DNA from: Silurus meridionalis
Lineage: Eukaryota; Chordata; Actinopteri; Siluriformes; Siluridae
Assembly (NCBI RefSeq): GCF_014805685.1
Contig: NC_060885.1
Location: forward strand, 28,066,132 to 28,130,131
DNA: 64,000 nucleotides
Direction of reading: 5' to 3'
Part shown: positions 1 through 10,446 of the stretch, piece by piece
Position numbering within the stretch: position 1 is the stretch's first letter
How the letters are laid out: the number at the start of each line of letters is the position of its first letter
Translations under genes and position numbers: made by a program
Notes under the pieces: model-generated
Told to the model about the DNA's origin: nothing
Database searches by the model: none
The model's input: the letters and a program-made list of their open reading frames with translations, nothing else

Positions 1-1016
1 AAAAAACAAATACAGGTCAGTTTGGTTTCATCACTCATTATGACATGGAGCATCATTCAGTTATTCAAATTAATAAAACACATCCAGGTATATTGCACAT
101 TAATGCTATACAGTTTACAGTCAATTATTTTAAAATCTTATACATTATTTAGGAATTAATCAGAGCTTTTTAGGAGTACACCAGTTTATAATTTGCCATA
201 CTGAAGTGGTTTTTTTCCCTCTAACAGAGAAGTGTAGCTGGTGGGAGAATGACTGTTTATCTTTCTTTAATAGATTAATAGTAAGCATTGGTTGTTTGCT
301 GTGGTTTAAAAGTCAATAGTAAAAACAGTAACTCCACTTTATCACACCAACCCTTATTCATTCATTTATTGTTATACAGCAGCTTGTCTTATTCTTTACA
401 TATTTCATTATAACATATATGTAGTTTCAGTAATAGAAAAATAGGGACTATTCTAGTTTCTCAACCAGGGCTTCTTTTTATACTATTTGTTATCTATTTG
501 GTAGTTTCTGTACTTTTTGTTTCCAGGGGGTTTTACCAGAAAAGCGAACCACAAAACAACGTGATACCGCGAAAGAAGACTTTGTGTCCTTGTTTCTTTG
601 AGAGTAAAACGAATCTAGCTACACATCGATTTGAAAATTGTATTTGGTTCCAAAAGAACAGTGATTTAAATCACACATTTTTGTTCTCTAGCCTGGTTTT
701 ATTTGTTCGCACTGAAGTGTGTGGCTGTAGGTGTGTTCTGGACGAGGTCAGATTGTATGTGATATAAACCTTCAACTTTCACTTTTACTTTTGGTTGAAG
801 TCTGTTAGGTTCAGAAATTATATCAATAGTTTTGTTTGTATTTTATGATGAAAGCAGAAGCACATGGATCCTTTAATAATGGTCCTATAATAAAGGTATG
901 GTCCCAACAAAGGAAAGCATCAGATTCCAGATTTTGTAAAATAAGTTGAGTCTCTAATGGAGTGTTTTATTTTTTCCAAATGTAGAAGAGACATTAGGTC
1001 CCTTAACCAAGAAAAA
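1..1016. other. AT-rich non-coding sequence
   Basis: No gene, RNA or clear repeat terminus is visible. Open frames of about 90 codons occur but have no recognisable composition or splice context. Confidence 0.5.
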
Positions 1017-2480
1017 TTAGCAGGAGGGCATGGGGATTTCCAATAAAGCAGTATTCATCTTCTGTAATAAATAATATTGGCATTTATTATTAAATAAATG
1101 GGAGATACTCCAAAAATGTATCTGCCGGGACAGAGAACATCTATTACAACGGTCATCTTCTGCAAAAGAAAGTTTTTTCAACTTTGCTTTGGTGAAATGA
1201 ATTCTATAAACAACTTTAAACTGTATAAGACTCAAACGAGCACGAATACAGACAGAGTCAATTTGAGCTAAAACATAATTCCACAGCTCCCGTCAGGTTC
1301 CAGTCCTAACTCGCTCTCCCAGACTCCTTTAAGTGCAAAAAGAGAAGGTGTCTGTGAAGATCAAAGCAGATCATAGATAGAGGCAATGCGGTTATGAGAC
1401 TTTGAAAGAGAAAATATATCTTCAATTAAAGTTTTCCTTGGCTGATGGGGAAATGTAGCAAAATATGCTTCAGCAAAATTGCGTAGTTGAAAGTAACGGA
1501 ATAAATTACATTTGGAGATACTGAATCTACTCAATAAATCATTGAATGACACAAATGAATCCAGAAATTAATCATGAAACAGTACCATCCCCCTCCCCCT
1601 GAGCTGAGCAAAAGTTGAATCCAGAACTCTGAATTTATACTAATCGGATCTGAAATTAGGTTATTTGATGAGTCATATACCTGTGAGATTAATTGGGAGG
1701 CACACTGATGCCTAAGATGAGATGCTAAAAGGCAGCCAGCTCTCTCGCCGTGTTCGTAGTAAGTTGCTTTGGTGGGTTTTAGTAGAAATTCTGCCTTGTT
1801 AATTGTCAATAAATCAAAATCCGTTTGTAATTTCAGTCGTTCTGTCTCCAGGACAGGATTTGGTGACCTAGCATTTAATCTGTCTATATCCAAAGTTGAA
1901 TCAGTGAGATTTTGCTTCTTTAATTTCCTATCTTTAGAATAATATGCATTAAAAGATATAATAATCCCACGTATGAATGTTTGGAACATTTCCCATAGAA
2001 GTGAAGGTGATACTAAATCTGTTTTGTTGGTTTCTAAAAAAAAAAATAAAGAAATAAATCAATGTTATTAGAGATATAATCACAAAATTCCTTGTCAGCC
2101 AACAGCGAAGTATTGAAGTTCCAGCCTCCCGCATGTCTACATGAATTTTGAGGTCTAAATTATGTGGGGCATGATCTGAGATAATAATCGCTGAATAATT
2201 TGTGAATTTTAACTGAAGGCAAAGGAGCCTTATCTATAAAAGAATAATCAATACATGAGTAAACATGATAGACATCTTTTTTTTTTGTAGTTGGGTTGAG
2301 AAAGCGCCAGGAATCTACACACCCCAACTGAGAAGAGAAGGTCCTAGACATTGAAGAAAGAGCTGATGTCTTTGGCTGTGTGCGGTCTAGACTTGGGTTG
2401 ATTATGCAATTAAGATCCCCTCCTAAGATAAGGCGGTGAGTGTCTAAATCTGGGAGGTGGGGTGAAGTTTACCTTGTTTA
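1017..2480 (-). mobile_element. L1-type LINE ORF2 relic, reverse transcriptase deleted
   Basis: Read on the minus strand, the order is endonuclease end, linker, then the C-terminal domain of an L1/Tx1-like ORF2. The endonuclease shows LILGGDLNCIINPSLDRT near 2440-2385 and a DSWRFLNPT segment near 2310. The linker (1989-1610) has the usual RG-I-IS-A start and the ATYYEHGERAGCLLASHLR segment. Immediately after the INSEFW..LLSS position (about 1610) the frame passes to FNDLLSRF..FRYFQLRNF (about 1550-1470) and then the CNRC zinc-ribbon tail (1235-1017). In intact L1 proteins the whole polymerase lies between those two parts, so the RT catalytic core is missing. Frame breaks are also present. It is a dead copy. 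Confidence 0.85.
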
Positions 2481-2776
2481 GCAAACATTTTGAAAACTAT
2501 AGATTATTAAACAGTCATTGAACGATTTTCAGTGAAAAAGATGAAGAATTTGAAGGAAAAGATGTGCATTAGAAGGCCAATGTGCTGTAATCTCTGGTCA
2601 CTTTAACAGGGCTGATTTATGCAGGTCTAGTCAAATGTCTAGTATTAGTTGTGCATTTGTGTTTTAAAGTTCTAATAAACATTAACAGCCATTATTGGAA
2701 ATCCATTTAGAATGCCCAGATGGCTGATTTGTTTAACTGTGACACGATCCTGGATCAACTAAGATTTAAAACTTTA
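2481..2776. other. Non-coding spacer
   Basis: AT-rich sequence between the L1 relic and the hAT element. No feature was recognised. Confidence 0.4.
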
Positions 2777-3832
2777 GATCACAGCAGATGTGGCAAAAGT
2801 ACACACATCCTTTACTTAAGTAGAAGTACAGATACTCATGTTTTAAAATACTCGGGTAAAAGTTGAAGTACAGATTAAACTTTTTTACTTAAGTGAAAGT
2901 AAAGAAGTCTTGGCTCTGACATGTACTTAAGTAAAAAGTAGTTTGTGTCGCCATTATGAGGGAAAAACCCACAAAACGCCACCTAGAGGGTAAATTGTGT
3001 AAAACATGGCGGATTTGGTGTTTGATTTGAGACTTGGCGCAGAAATAAAACATAAGTTTACTGATTAAAAATATTTGTATCTGGAGTTTAATAATTTATT
3101 TTATATCTAAGTAAAGAAAGGACGTCGTGGATAAATGTATTTTTTCCGAAGGTTTTAATTTCTCCTCTTTTATATTTAGTTATATATTTATGTATTTAAA
3201 TTTTTTATAAAAATGGTAAAACCAGAAATGCGCGCTGAATTGATAGCGCGTTAATAAAACTTAGTGCCGTTTACAATAATTTTAATTTTGACAGCCAAAT
3301 TTATATATATATTAGTACAAAACAAATTAGAAATGTTACCGAATGAATGTGTCCAGGCTGAAGATCCACATATAGAACACAAGCAGAGAAAAGATGATGA
3401 TGATCATGAATGTGTCTGTTCTCAGTCATGTTTACATCACTGACTCCCTCTGTCTCATCCACGTTAACCCCAAACTTCTAACTGCCTTCTGCCTGCTGAT
3501 TCTTATCTTCGTAAAGAGTGAGAGTCAGGACTTTATACACCAGCGGATTGAAAAAGACGCGCAGTAACAGGAAATCGGTTGTTCGGCTAAAAAAATAAAA
3601 TATAAAAAATATTTTATATTTCACCAAATCAATGGATTAAAACTAAAGTAACGAGCCGGTTTTGAAAATGTAAGAAGTAAAAAGTACAGATATTTGTGTA
3701 AAAATGTAATGAGTAAAAGTAAAAAGTTGTCTGAAAAATAAATAATGGAGTAAAATACTGATACCAAAAAAATCTACTTAAGTATAGTAATGAAGTATTT
3801 GTACTCCGTTTCTTCCCACCTCTGGATCACAG
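2777..3832. mobile_element. Non-autonomous hAT transposon with 8-bp TSD (copy 1)
   Basis: The element runs from 2785 (CAGATGTGGCAAAAGTAC) to 3824 (CTTCCCACCTCTG). Its termini are imperfect inverted repeats of the CAGAGGTGG type. It is flanked by the identical 8-mer GATCACAG at 2777-2784 and 3825-3832, the target-site length expected for hAT elements. The subterminal regions are rich in TACTTAAGTA motifs. It has no transposase reading frame, so it is non-autonomous. A second, disrupted copy occupies 37347-48690 and makes this copy the uninterrupted reference. Confidence 0.9.
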
Positions 3833-4259
3833 TGATCCCTGGTATGCATCCGCTCCTTGTTCTAGCCACTACATGTCCCTCCTGGACAGCACCCAGGCAG
3901 GAAAAAACACTATATTCAGATGCTGTCGACCGTTGAAGTCGTATGATTGCTTGTTATTAGTTTGTACACACAGCTAGTCATTGCCCCAAGCTTTGAAGTC
4001 TTGAAAGCAGTGAAGACAAACACCAAGTCCTCGCTTTAAATCAAGTTGTTTGAACACCGAGTCGTTATTACTATTATGATAGTAAAAAATTACTTAGAGA
4101 GAAAAAAAATAAAGTCACCGTGGTCAGACCATACCCACAGCCTTCAATAAAATGTTCACATATTTATACCTGGAGGAGTTTAAAGTGTGCGATGATAAAA
4201 TCACACCACACAGTTCAAAAGGAATTTTGATCCATTTCCCACTCAAATCATGAGTAGAT
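3833..4259. other. Downstream flank / 3' UTR of tmem234
   Basis: This is minus-strand sequence following the tmem234 stop codon. No canonical AATAAA on the minus strand was seen close to the stop, so the 3' end is undefined. Confidence 0.4.
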
Positions 4260-7200
4260 TCATGGAGTAATGTTTAGTCCTGCACTGTCTGGGTCTGAGA
4301 CGGAGCTCAACACACACAGAGTCACACCTGCTGTAATAAGCACCATCCCCATCACTGCACCTGAGAGAGAGAGAGAGAGAGAGGGAGGAGGAGAAAGGTG
4401 TAAATTGTGTTAACTACTTTATCATGCAAAGACTGACTACACGGTTCAGATATGTAACAAAATCTCTCGACAAATCACTCAACTGTCATTTCTAGTGGGG
4501 AAATTGAACAAGCATAAATTCTACAAGTAATTCACTACTGTAAGGTCTGTTTATATTAAATAAGAAATAAATGATATTGAGCCATTAGGGGTGTAACGGT
4601 ACACAAAATTCAGGTTCGGTATGTACCTCAGTTTTTAAGTCACAGTTCAGTTCAATTTGTGTACATTTAGGGGAAAGAAATGCAAAATATAAAATTGCTT
4701 GGAATTTTTTCCTTAACATTATTTATTATTATTAACATTTGTGAACAACAGTTTACATATTTCAAAACAATTTTAAATAAAATGCCTGCTTGGTTTAAAT
4801 GGAAAAAAGAGTACATTAAAAGAATACATTAAATTAATGCAATATACTTTTTTTATTATATTGATTCATTTGAAGAATCGATTAAATAGGTACAAATTAA
4901 ATTGATAAAATAAAAATCAAATACAATCTGTTAGACCCCATTTGGGTAATTGAGATGTGTATATAGGTGTGGGTATGTTTTTTTAGATTTAATATAAAAT
5001 CTTCTACATGTTCTACTTAACTGTTCTATTTTTTTCAGCATACAAATGTTTACATTTTACAAATACACAAGATATTTATGTCTTCATTCCATTTATTTCT
5101 TCTTAAATAAATTAATTCCAGAATTTTCAGGAATTTCTCCTTTTTAAGAGAAATTCTTAAAGCTGTACATAAAGTGCAAAAGAATCCATATCGCTGGACT
5201 GTCATTAAAACGCTGGCGCTGACAGGAAGTGGCGGCGATTTCACGCATGCACAGAACAAACCCTGAGTGACACTGCGCTTAAAGTGCGAGGTGGACGCTA
5301 AACAAACTTGCGGTCTGCCACTTAATGTGTTCCTGAGGGAACTCTGATTTAAACTACGTTCCACACGTAAAAAGGATTGCATTCGGTACACGTGCACCGT
5401 ACCGAAAATCTTTCATATAAATACATGTAACGTTACACCCCCTATAAGACAGGCAATAAAAATAATAAAGAAACATTAATCAGACCAACTTTTCCCTCCA
5501 AATTCCTCTCCGAGCAGTTTCCCAGTGAACATGGTGAACACCAGGCTGAGCGAGTTGACCGTCGGGACGGCCAGAGACAAATCTGCAACGTACAACACGA
5601 TGTGAATCAACAGCTTCTCTCCTGCACCATATACATGAAGCGTTTTACATGTTGACAATCAGTCATTCACACCAATCTGCCTTTTATACTGGGCCACATT
5701 TACAGAAAAAGCCCATGGATTCATCTATTACTCCCAGTCGTAATAAAGGTCAAGGATTAAAACATGTAGGATGTGCAAGTTACCTGTTGTAGCGAGGGTG
5801 AGGTAGAAGACCACAGAGCCACTCTGGTTCAGAAGAAACGGCACCAGATACTGCACAGAGTTTTCACGTTGTTCAGTCTAAGCATTGTGCTACAACATGA
5901 TAGCTAAGATCTTTTTGATATTGGTATGTACAGGATGCATTTTTAAGTTCTAAAACCTTATACTACATAAAGAATAACATCTAACACTAAGCGCTATTGG
6001 CTCCTTATGTGAGCACAAAAGGCTTTCATCGCTTATGTACTTAATGCATGTGAAGCTTCAGGTGTTAAAATGTTCTACCTTGACATTGAGGAACAGAAAC
6101 TTGACTTCAGCCATGAACTGGGAGATCTTGTTTGCTTTCTTAACATGCTCAAGGCCCTCAGTTCCTTTCCTGAGGAAGGGGTTGGTGGCTCCCCATAGCG
6201 CAGCGACCAGGAGGAGTGACAGAACTTCCACTACACAGAAAACAACTCATCAGCTGAAAGCAGCTGAAGTGTCTTCTAAACACTGATGAGAACATGGTGT
6301 GATGTCATTATTATTGTGGTGAACCCACTCAGCTATATGACGTTTCCAATCTACAGTCTGATTTACAGAAAAGTTGGAAAAAATATAAATAAAAACAGAT
6401 TGCAATTATTGGCAATTTTGTTGCTCTGAAACTTTGTTGCTTAGAGGTGTGGCTTTTGAACTAATGATAAGCCGGATGGTCCCTCTCCTCTTTAGTCCAG
6501 AGGACATGGTGTCCATGGTTTCCAAAATGTATTCCAAATTTAGATTTGTCTGACCACAGAACAGTTTTCCACTTTGCCCCAGAACATATTTAACTTTGGC
6601 CCAGAGAGAGTGGCAGAGTTTCCAGATCATGTTTACACAGGCCTTGCATAATAGAGCTTTTTTAACCTTCATTTGTGGATGACATGGCAAACTGTGTTCA
6701 CAGACCATGACTTCTAGAGGTGTTAAGCAGTGATTTCCTTTTCAAAATCACTGAGGGCCCGAAGATTACAGGCATCCAATATTGATTTTCATTCATGTCC
6801 CTCATATCTACATGCTTAAGGTTTATTTAAATAATATTCAGTGTATGAATAAAATCTCCTTCTCCATCAAAAACATCTTGTAGTTGTGGTTCGCGTCTCG
6901 TATCCTCACCCCCTCTATTTAGCCCTAGTGGATTGCCCCGTTACCATAGAAATGCCGCAGGGGCCATTTTTAAACCCTGTTATGAAACAAGTTATTCTTA
7001 CAATTATTATTCTTACAATATTCTTACAAACAAAGGTTAATATTTGTATTTAGAGTTGTATTACATAGTTATTAATTGGTTATGTGGGGTCGTACTATAT
7101 TTATTTAGCTATACAAAACTTGTTTTCCTTTTCTTAGTTCAGGCTACTGTTTACGGAAGTGAAGCAGCGCTCATATCGAATCATTTATTCCTTGCCAAAA

Positions 7201-7312
7201 CTTTGCGGGAAAAAAAACATTGTAAATCATAAGTGAAATACAGTAATGTGATGCAGTAATTATGATTTTTTTTGTGCGCTAAAATATAGAAACACTCACC
7301 CACTAAGACCAT
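4260..7312 (-). CDS. tmem234: TMEM234, transmembrane protein 234
   Basis: There are five coding exons on the minus strand: 7312-7300 (13 nt, ATG then GTGAGT donor), 6230-6079, 5850-5784, 5582-5490 and 4360-4260 (ends TGA). All junctions have AG/GT ends and compatible phases, giving 141 codons plus stop. Diagnostic segments are LLLVAALWGATNPFLRKG (first helix), YLVPFLLNQSGSVVFYLTLA (second), DLSLAVPTVNSLSLVFT then GKLLGEEFGGK (third), and AVMGMVLITAGVTLCVLSS (fourth). These align along their whole length with the vertebrate TMEM234 family, a small multipass membrane protein related in fold to drug/metabolite transporters; work on zebrafish links it to the kidney filtration barrier. Introns hold DNA-transposon sequence. 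A (GA)n tract directly precedes the last acceptor. There is no lesion and the start is fixed by the donor. The gene is likely functional. Confidence 0.93.
4590..5440. mobile_element. TIR transposon remnant in tmem234 last intron
   Basis: The left end AGGGGTGTAACGGTACA and the right end (reverse complement of CGTTACACCCCCT) are inverted copies about 850 bp apart. Internal text includes further GTACCGTACCGAAAAT-type subterminal motifs. This terminus is a common teleost non-autonomous DNA transposon type, probably hAT-like. I could not recognise a clean target duplication, so the superfamily is an inference. Confidence 0.6.
6360..6730. repeat. Multicopy teleost DNA-transposon repeat in tmem234 intron 1
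   Basis: The stretch containing TCTGACCACAGAACAGTTTT is a repeat I recognise from many fish genomes. A short related piece (TTTCCAGATCATGTTTACACA) recurs at 7826-7850. Minus-strand open frames over it are not a gene. The family was not assigned. Confidence 0.5.
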
Positions 7313-7559
7313 TTCTTCTGGCGTGTGCGCTTCAGTCAGCGGGAGTCACAGCGACACTTAGCGGCTCGGAGGTAAGATATGGGGGTTCGTTCGTTTGTTT
7401 GTTTGTTTTTTAATCACATTGTTCCCATATAATACCAAACGTTTTCTTTTTACAATTATGATTTATTGTTCTGCGTAATGTTTGCTGTATTTAGAAGAGT
7501 TTTTGTTTCTGGGAAATTCCAACCACTGGATCATATCATGTTCTGTATTGTTTTAAAGA

Positions 7560-7765
7560 CTATAATCACACTCTTGATATCACCCACACGAGGATGGGTT
7601 ACGCTTTTGAGTCTGGTTCCTCTCTAGGTTTCTTCCTCATAACCTCAAAGGGAGTTTTTCCTTGCCACAGTCTTGCTCATCAGATTTACAAATTCTGTAA
7701 AGCTGCTTTGAGACAATGTCCATTGTTAAAAGCGCTATAGAAATAAACTTGGCTTGACTTGAAAC
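7560..7765 (+). repeat. L2-type LINE/SINE 3' tail
   Basis: The sequence GTAAAGCTGCTTTGAGACAATGTCCATTG followed by AGCGCTATAGAAATAAA is the 3' tail found on fish L2 (Maui-like) LINEs and SINEs that borrow it. Related tails are at 13397-13456 and, inverted, at 14515-14590. Confidence 0.6.
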
Positions 7766-8614
7766 TTGATATTTCAGCTTAGTGTGTGTGAACAGAATGC
7801 TGCAATGAAAGGAATACTGGAATAGAGTTTCCAGATCATGTTTACACATGCCACAGTGATTTCCATCACAGAATCACTGAGGAGCCAAGTGGAAAGGAAG
7901 TAAGGCCAGGAACATTGGAGGTGGGTTTAAACTATTCTATCATGGTGTGCATGGAAAGAGAAATGGTGTAGGGGTGATACTTAAGGAAGAGTACAGAAAG
8001 AGTCTAGTGGAGGTGAAGAGAGTTTCTGATAGGGTGATGAACGTGAAGCTGGACGTTGAAGGCGTGATGATAAATGTCATCCGCATCATCAGTGCCTATG
8101 CTCCACAAGTGGATGGAGGAGAAGAAAAATTTTTGGAGTGAGTTAGATGAAATGGTGGAGAGTGAACCTAGAAAAGAAAGATTGATGATTGGGGCAGATT
8201 TCATGCTACATGCCTACATTTCAGATGTAGGTGAAGGGAACAGAGATGATGGGTAGGTATGGTCTTAAGGAGAGGAATGTGGAAAGGCAAATGTGGTAGA
8301 TTTTGCTAAAAGGATGGAAATATCAGTGGTTAATACGTATTTTAAAAAGGGGGATCATAGGGTGACGTATAAGAGTGGAGGAAGGTGCACACAGGTGGAC
8401 TACATTTTATGCAGGAATTGCAACCTGAAGGAGATTGGAAACTCTACGGTGTTGGGGGCCAGGGACAGTGTAGCTAGACAGCATCAGATGGTGGTCTGTA
8501 GGATGGCTTTGGAAGTGAAGAAGAAAAGGAGGAGAGTGAGAACTGAAACTGGAAACTGAAGGGGGAAGACTGTAGTGTGAGATTCAGGGAAGATGTCAGA
8601 CAGGGGCTCGGTGG

Positions 8615-8728
8615 TGGTGAAGAGCTGCTGGTTGATTGGGCAACTACTGCAGAAGTGATAAGGGAGGCCTAGCTGTCTCCCTTATCACTTCTGCAGTAGT
8701 TGCCCAATCAACCAGCAGCTCTTCACCA
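8615..8728. repeat. Perfect 52-bp foldback inside RTE element
   Basis: Positions 8615-8666 are the exact reverse complement of 8677-8728, leaving a 10-nt loop (8667-8676). The arm contains GATTGGGCAACTACTGCAGA. The second arm is an inverted duplicate of the LINE coding sequence just before it. Confidence 0.95.
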
Positions 8729-9099
8729 GAAGGTACTTGGTGTGACTTCAGAAAATAGAAAGCAAAACAAAGAGATGTGGTGGTGGAATGAGAAAGTGCA
8801 GGAGAGCATAAGGAGAAAGAGGTTGGTAAAACAGAACTGGAATCGACAGAGTGATGAGAAAAGTATTTAGGAGGTACAAGGAGTGCAAACGAAAAGGCAT
8901 ATGAGGAGCTGTATGTGAAGTTGGACATTAAGGAAGGAGAAAAGGATTTGTAGCGATTGGCCAGACAGAGGGACTGAGCAGGGAAGGATGTGCTGCAAGT
9001 TAGAGCAATAAAGGATGTAGATGGAAATATGTTGACTGGTGAGGAGAGTGTGTTGAGAAGGTGGAGGGAGTATTTTGAGCAGCTGATGAATAAGGGAAG

Positions 9100-9102
<3 letters not shown>

Positions 9103-9146
<44 letters not shown>
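9103..9146. repeat. (GA)n microsatellite in RTE coding region
   Basis: About 22 GA units interrupt the RTE frame and are translated as an alternating RE tract. Confidence 0.9.
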
Positions 9147-9150
<4 letters not shown>

Positions 9151-9545
9151 TGGATGTGTGGAGATAGTGAAGCAGGAAGTGGATAGGATTAGTAAGGAGG
9201 AAATGAGAGATACGATTAAGAGGATGAAGAGTGGAAAGTCGGTTGGAGCAGATGACGTACCAGTAGAAGCATGGAGATGTTTAGGAGAGATGACAGTGGA
9301 ATTTTTAACAAGATTGTTCAACAAGATTTTGAAAAAGTGGGAGGAATGGAGAAAGAGTGTGCTGGTACCAATTTTTAAGAATAAGGGAGATGTGCAGACC
9401 TGCAGTAACTACAGGGGAATAAAGTTGATCAGTCACACCATGAAGCTATGAGAAAGAGTAGTGGAGACCAGGCTGAGGGAAGAGAAGATCTGTGAAACAG
9501 TATGGTTTCATGACAAGGAAGAGCACTGCAGACCCAATATTCAAT

Positions 9546-9869
9546 ATTATCTTCTTATCTTTTTCAGTGACAATTAACATCCCATCAACAGGGAATCCAG
9601 CACAGAAGTAGTCCAGATGTTCTACAATTTACAAGATGCTGTCAGCTTGAAGTAGTCCACTGCATCGCTATCAGAAGGTATTCACACAGCATTGTAGACA
9701 TTGCATAAAACCATGTCAATGAAAAAACAATAAATTTCAAACTGAAACCAACAAATCTTTGTTCATTCATCTGGTTTCACCAGTCAGTGCCAGATTTCTG
9801 ACAAATACATAAAAGGAACCAGATTGAGTTTCTGATATTCTGTATTAGCTGGCATTGCCAGGAAAGATA

Positions 9870-9870
<1 letters not shown>
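9546..9870. other. Non-coding spacer
   Basis: Sequence between the RTE break and the CA microsatellite. No recognisable feature. Confidence 0.35.

Positions 9871-9948
<78 letters not shown>
9871..9948. repeat. (CA)n microsatellite
   Basis: About 39 uninterrupted CA units. Confidence 0.95.
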
Positions 9949-9952
<4 letters not shown>

Positions 9953-10112
9953 CATGCACACACAAACACAGATTCATTTAAGAATGCAGATGGCTGAAGA
10001 TGCCTGTGATATGGGTCACATCTGTAATTAATTGCATCTTATGTCACAGTTGATTTCATAGATTTATTAAGTAGCGTTATTACAGTGTTACAAAATAAAT
10101 CAATACAATTAC

Positions 10113-10116
<4 letters not shown>

Positions 10117-10168
<52 letters not shown>

Positions 10169-10197
10169 TCAGGCAAAACAACTTGCTTCTAATTCCA

Positions 10198-10266
<69 letters not shown>
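10117..10266. repeat. Two (AT)n microsatellites
   Basis: Long AT runs at about 10117-10164 and 10201-10266 are separated by 36 bp of non-repetitive DNA. The second run directly abuts a mariner-like terminal repeat. Confidence 0.9.
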
Positions 10267-10270
<4 letters not shown>

Positions 10271-10446
10271 GTACCCGCTAATTATCGACCTTAATCCGTT
10301 CCTTAAAACCGGTCGAAATGCAAAAAGGTCGAAGAGCAAATGTACAATATACACGCACTAAATTGTTATATTGAGGCGAGACTGGGAAAATCCTTTGCCT
10401 CGCTCCACGTGGCTCGGGGTAAAAAAAGGTCGATAAGCGGGTATTT
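10267..10446. mobile_element. Short mariner/pogo-like MITE
   Basis: The left end GGTACCCGCTAATTATCGACC is mirrored by GGTCGATAAGCGGGTA at 10429-10444. Its start (AGTGGTACC) resembles the MITE at 23030. The TA target is hidden by the adjoining (AT)n. It is non-coding. Confidence 0.6.

Larger units (their letters stand above)
7880..9545 (+). mobile_element. RTE-like LINE, endonuclease and start of RT, broken
   Basis: The plus strand encodes an RTE-clade endonuclease (KRNGVGVILKEEYRKSLVEV near 7950; MINVIRIISAYAPQVDGGEE near 8080; RLMIGADF near 8190; GGRCTQVDYILCRNCNLKE near 8370) followed by the start of the reverse transcriptase (KSGKSVGADDVPVEAW near 9225; KNKGDVQTCSNYRGIKLIS near 9380). Several frame shifts and in-frame stops break it. 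It ends at about 9545, before the catalytic YADD region. An AG-repeat expansion and a perfect foldback lie inside. The complementary 3' half of the same kind of element is at 27721-28666 on the other strand. Confidence 0.85.

Noticed and set aside
5050..5397. 115-codon minus-strand frame between tmem234 exons
   Set aside because: Lies inside a TIR transposon (4590-5440) and resembles no protein.
8644..9324. 226-codon minus-strand frame opposite the RTE LINE
   Set aside because: Contains a Ser-Leu repeat from the (GA)n microsatellite and is antisense to recognisable LINE endonuclease/RT text.
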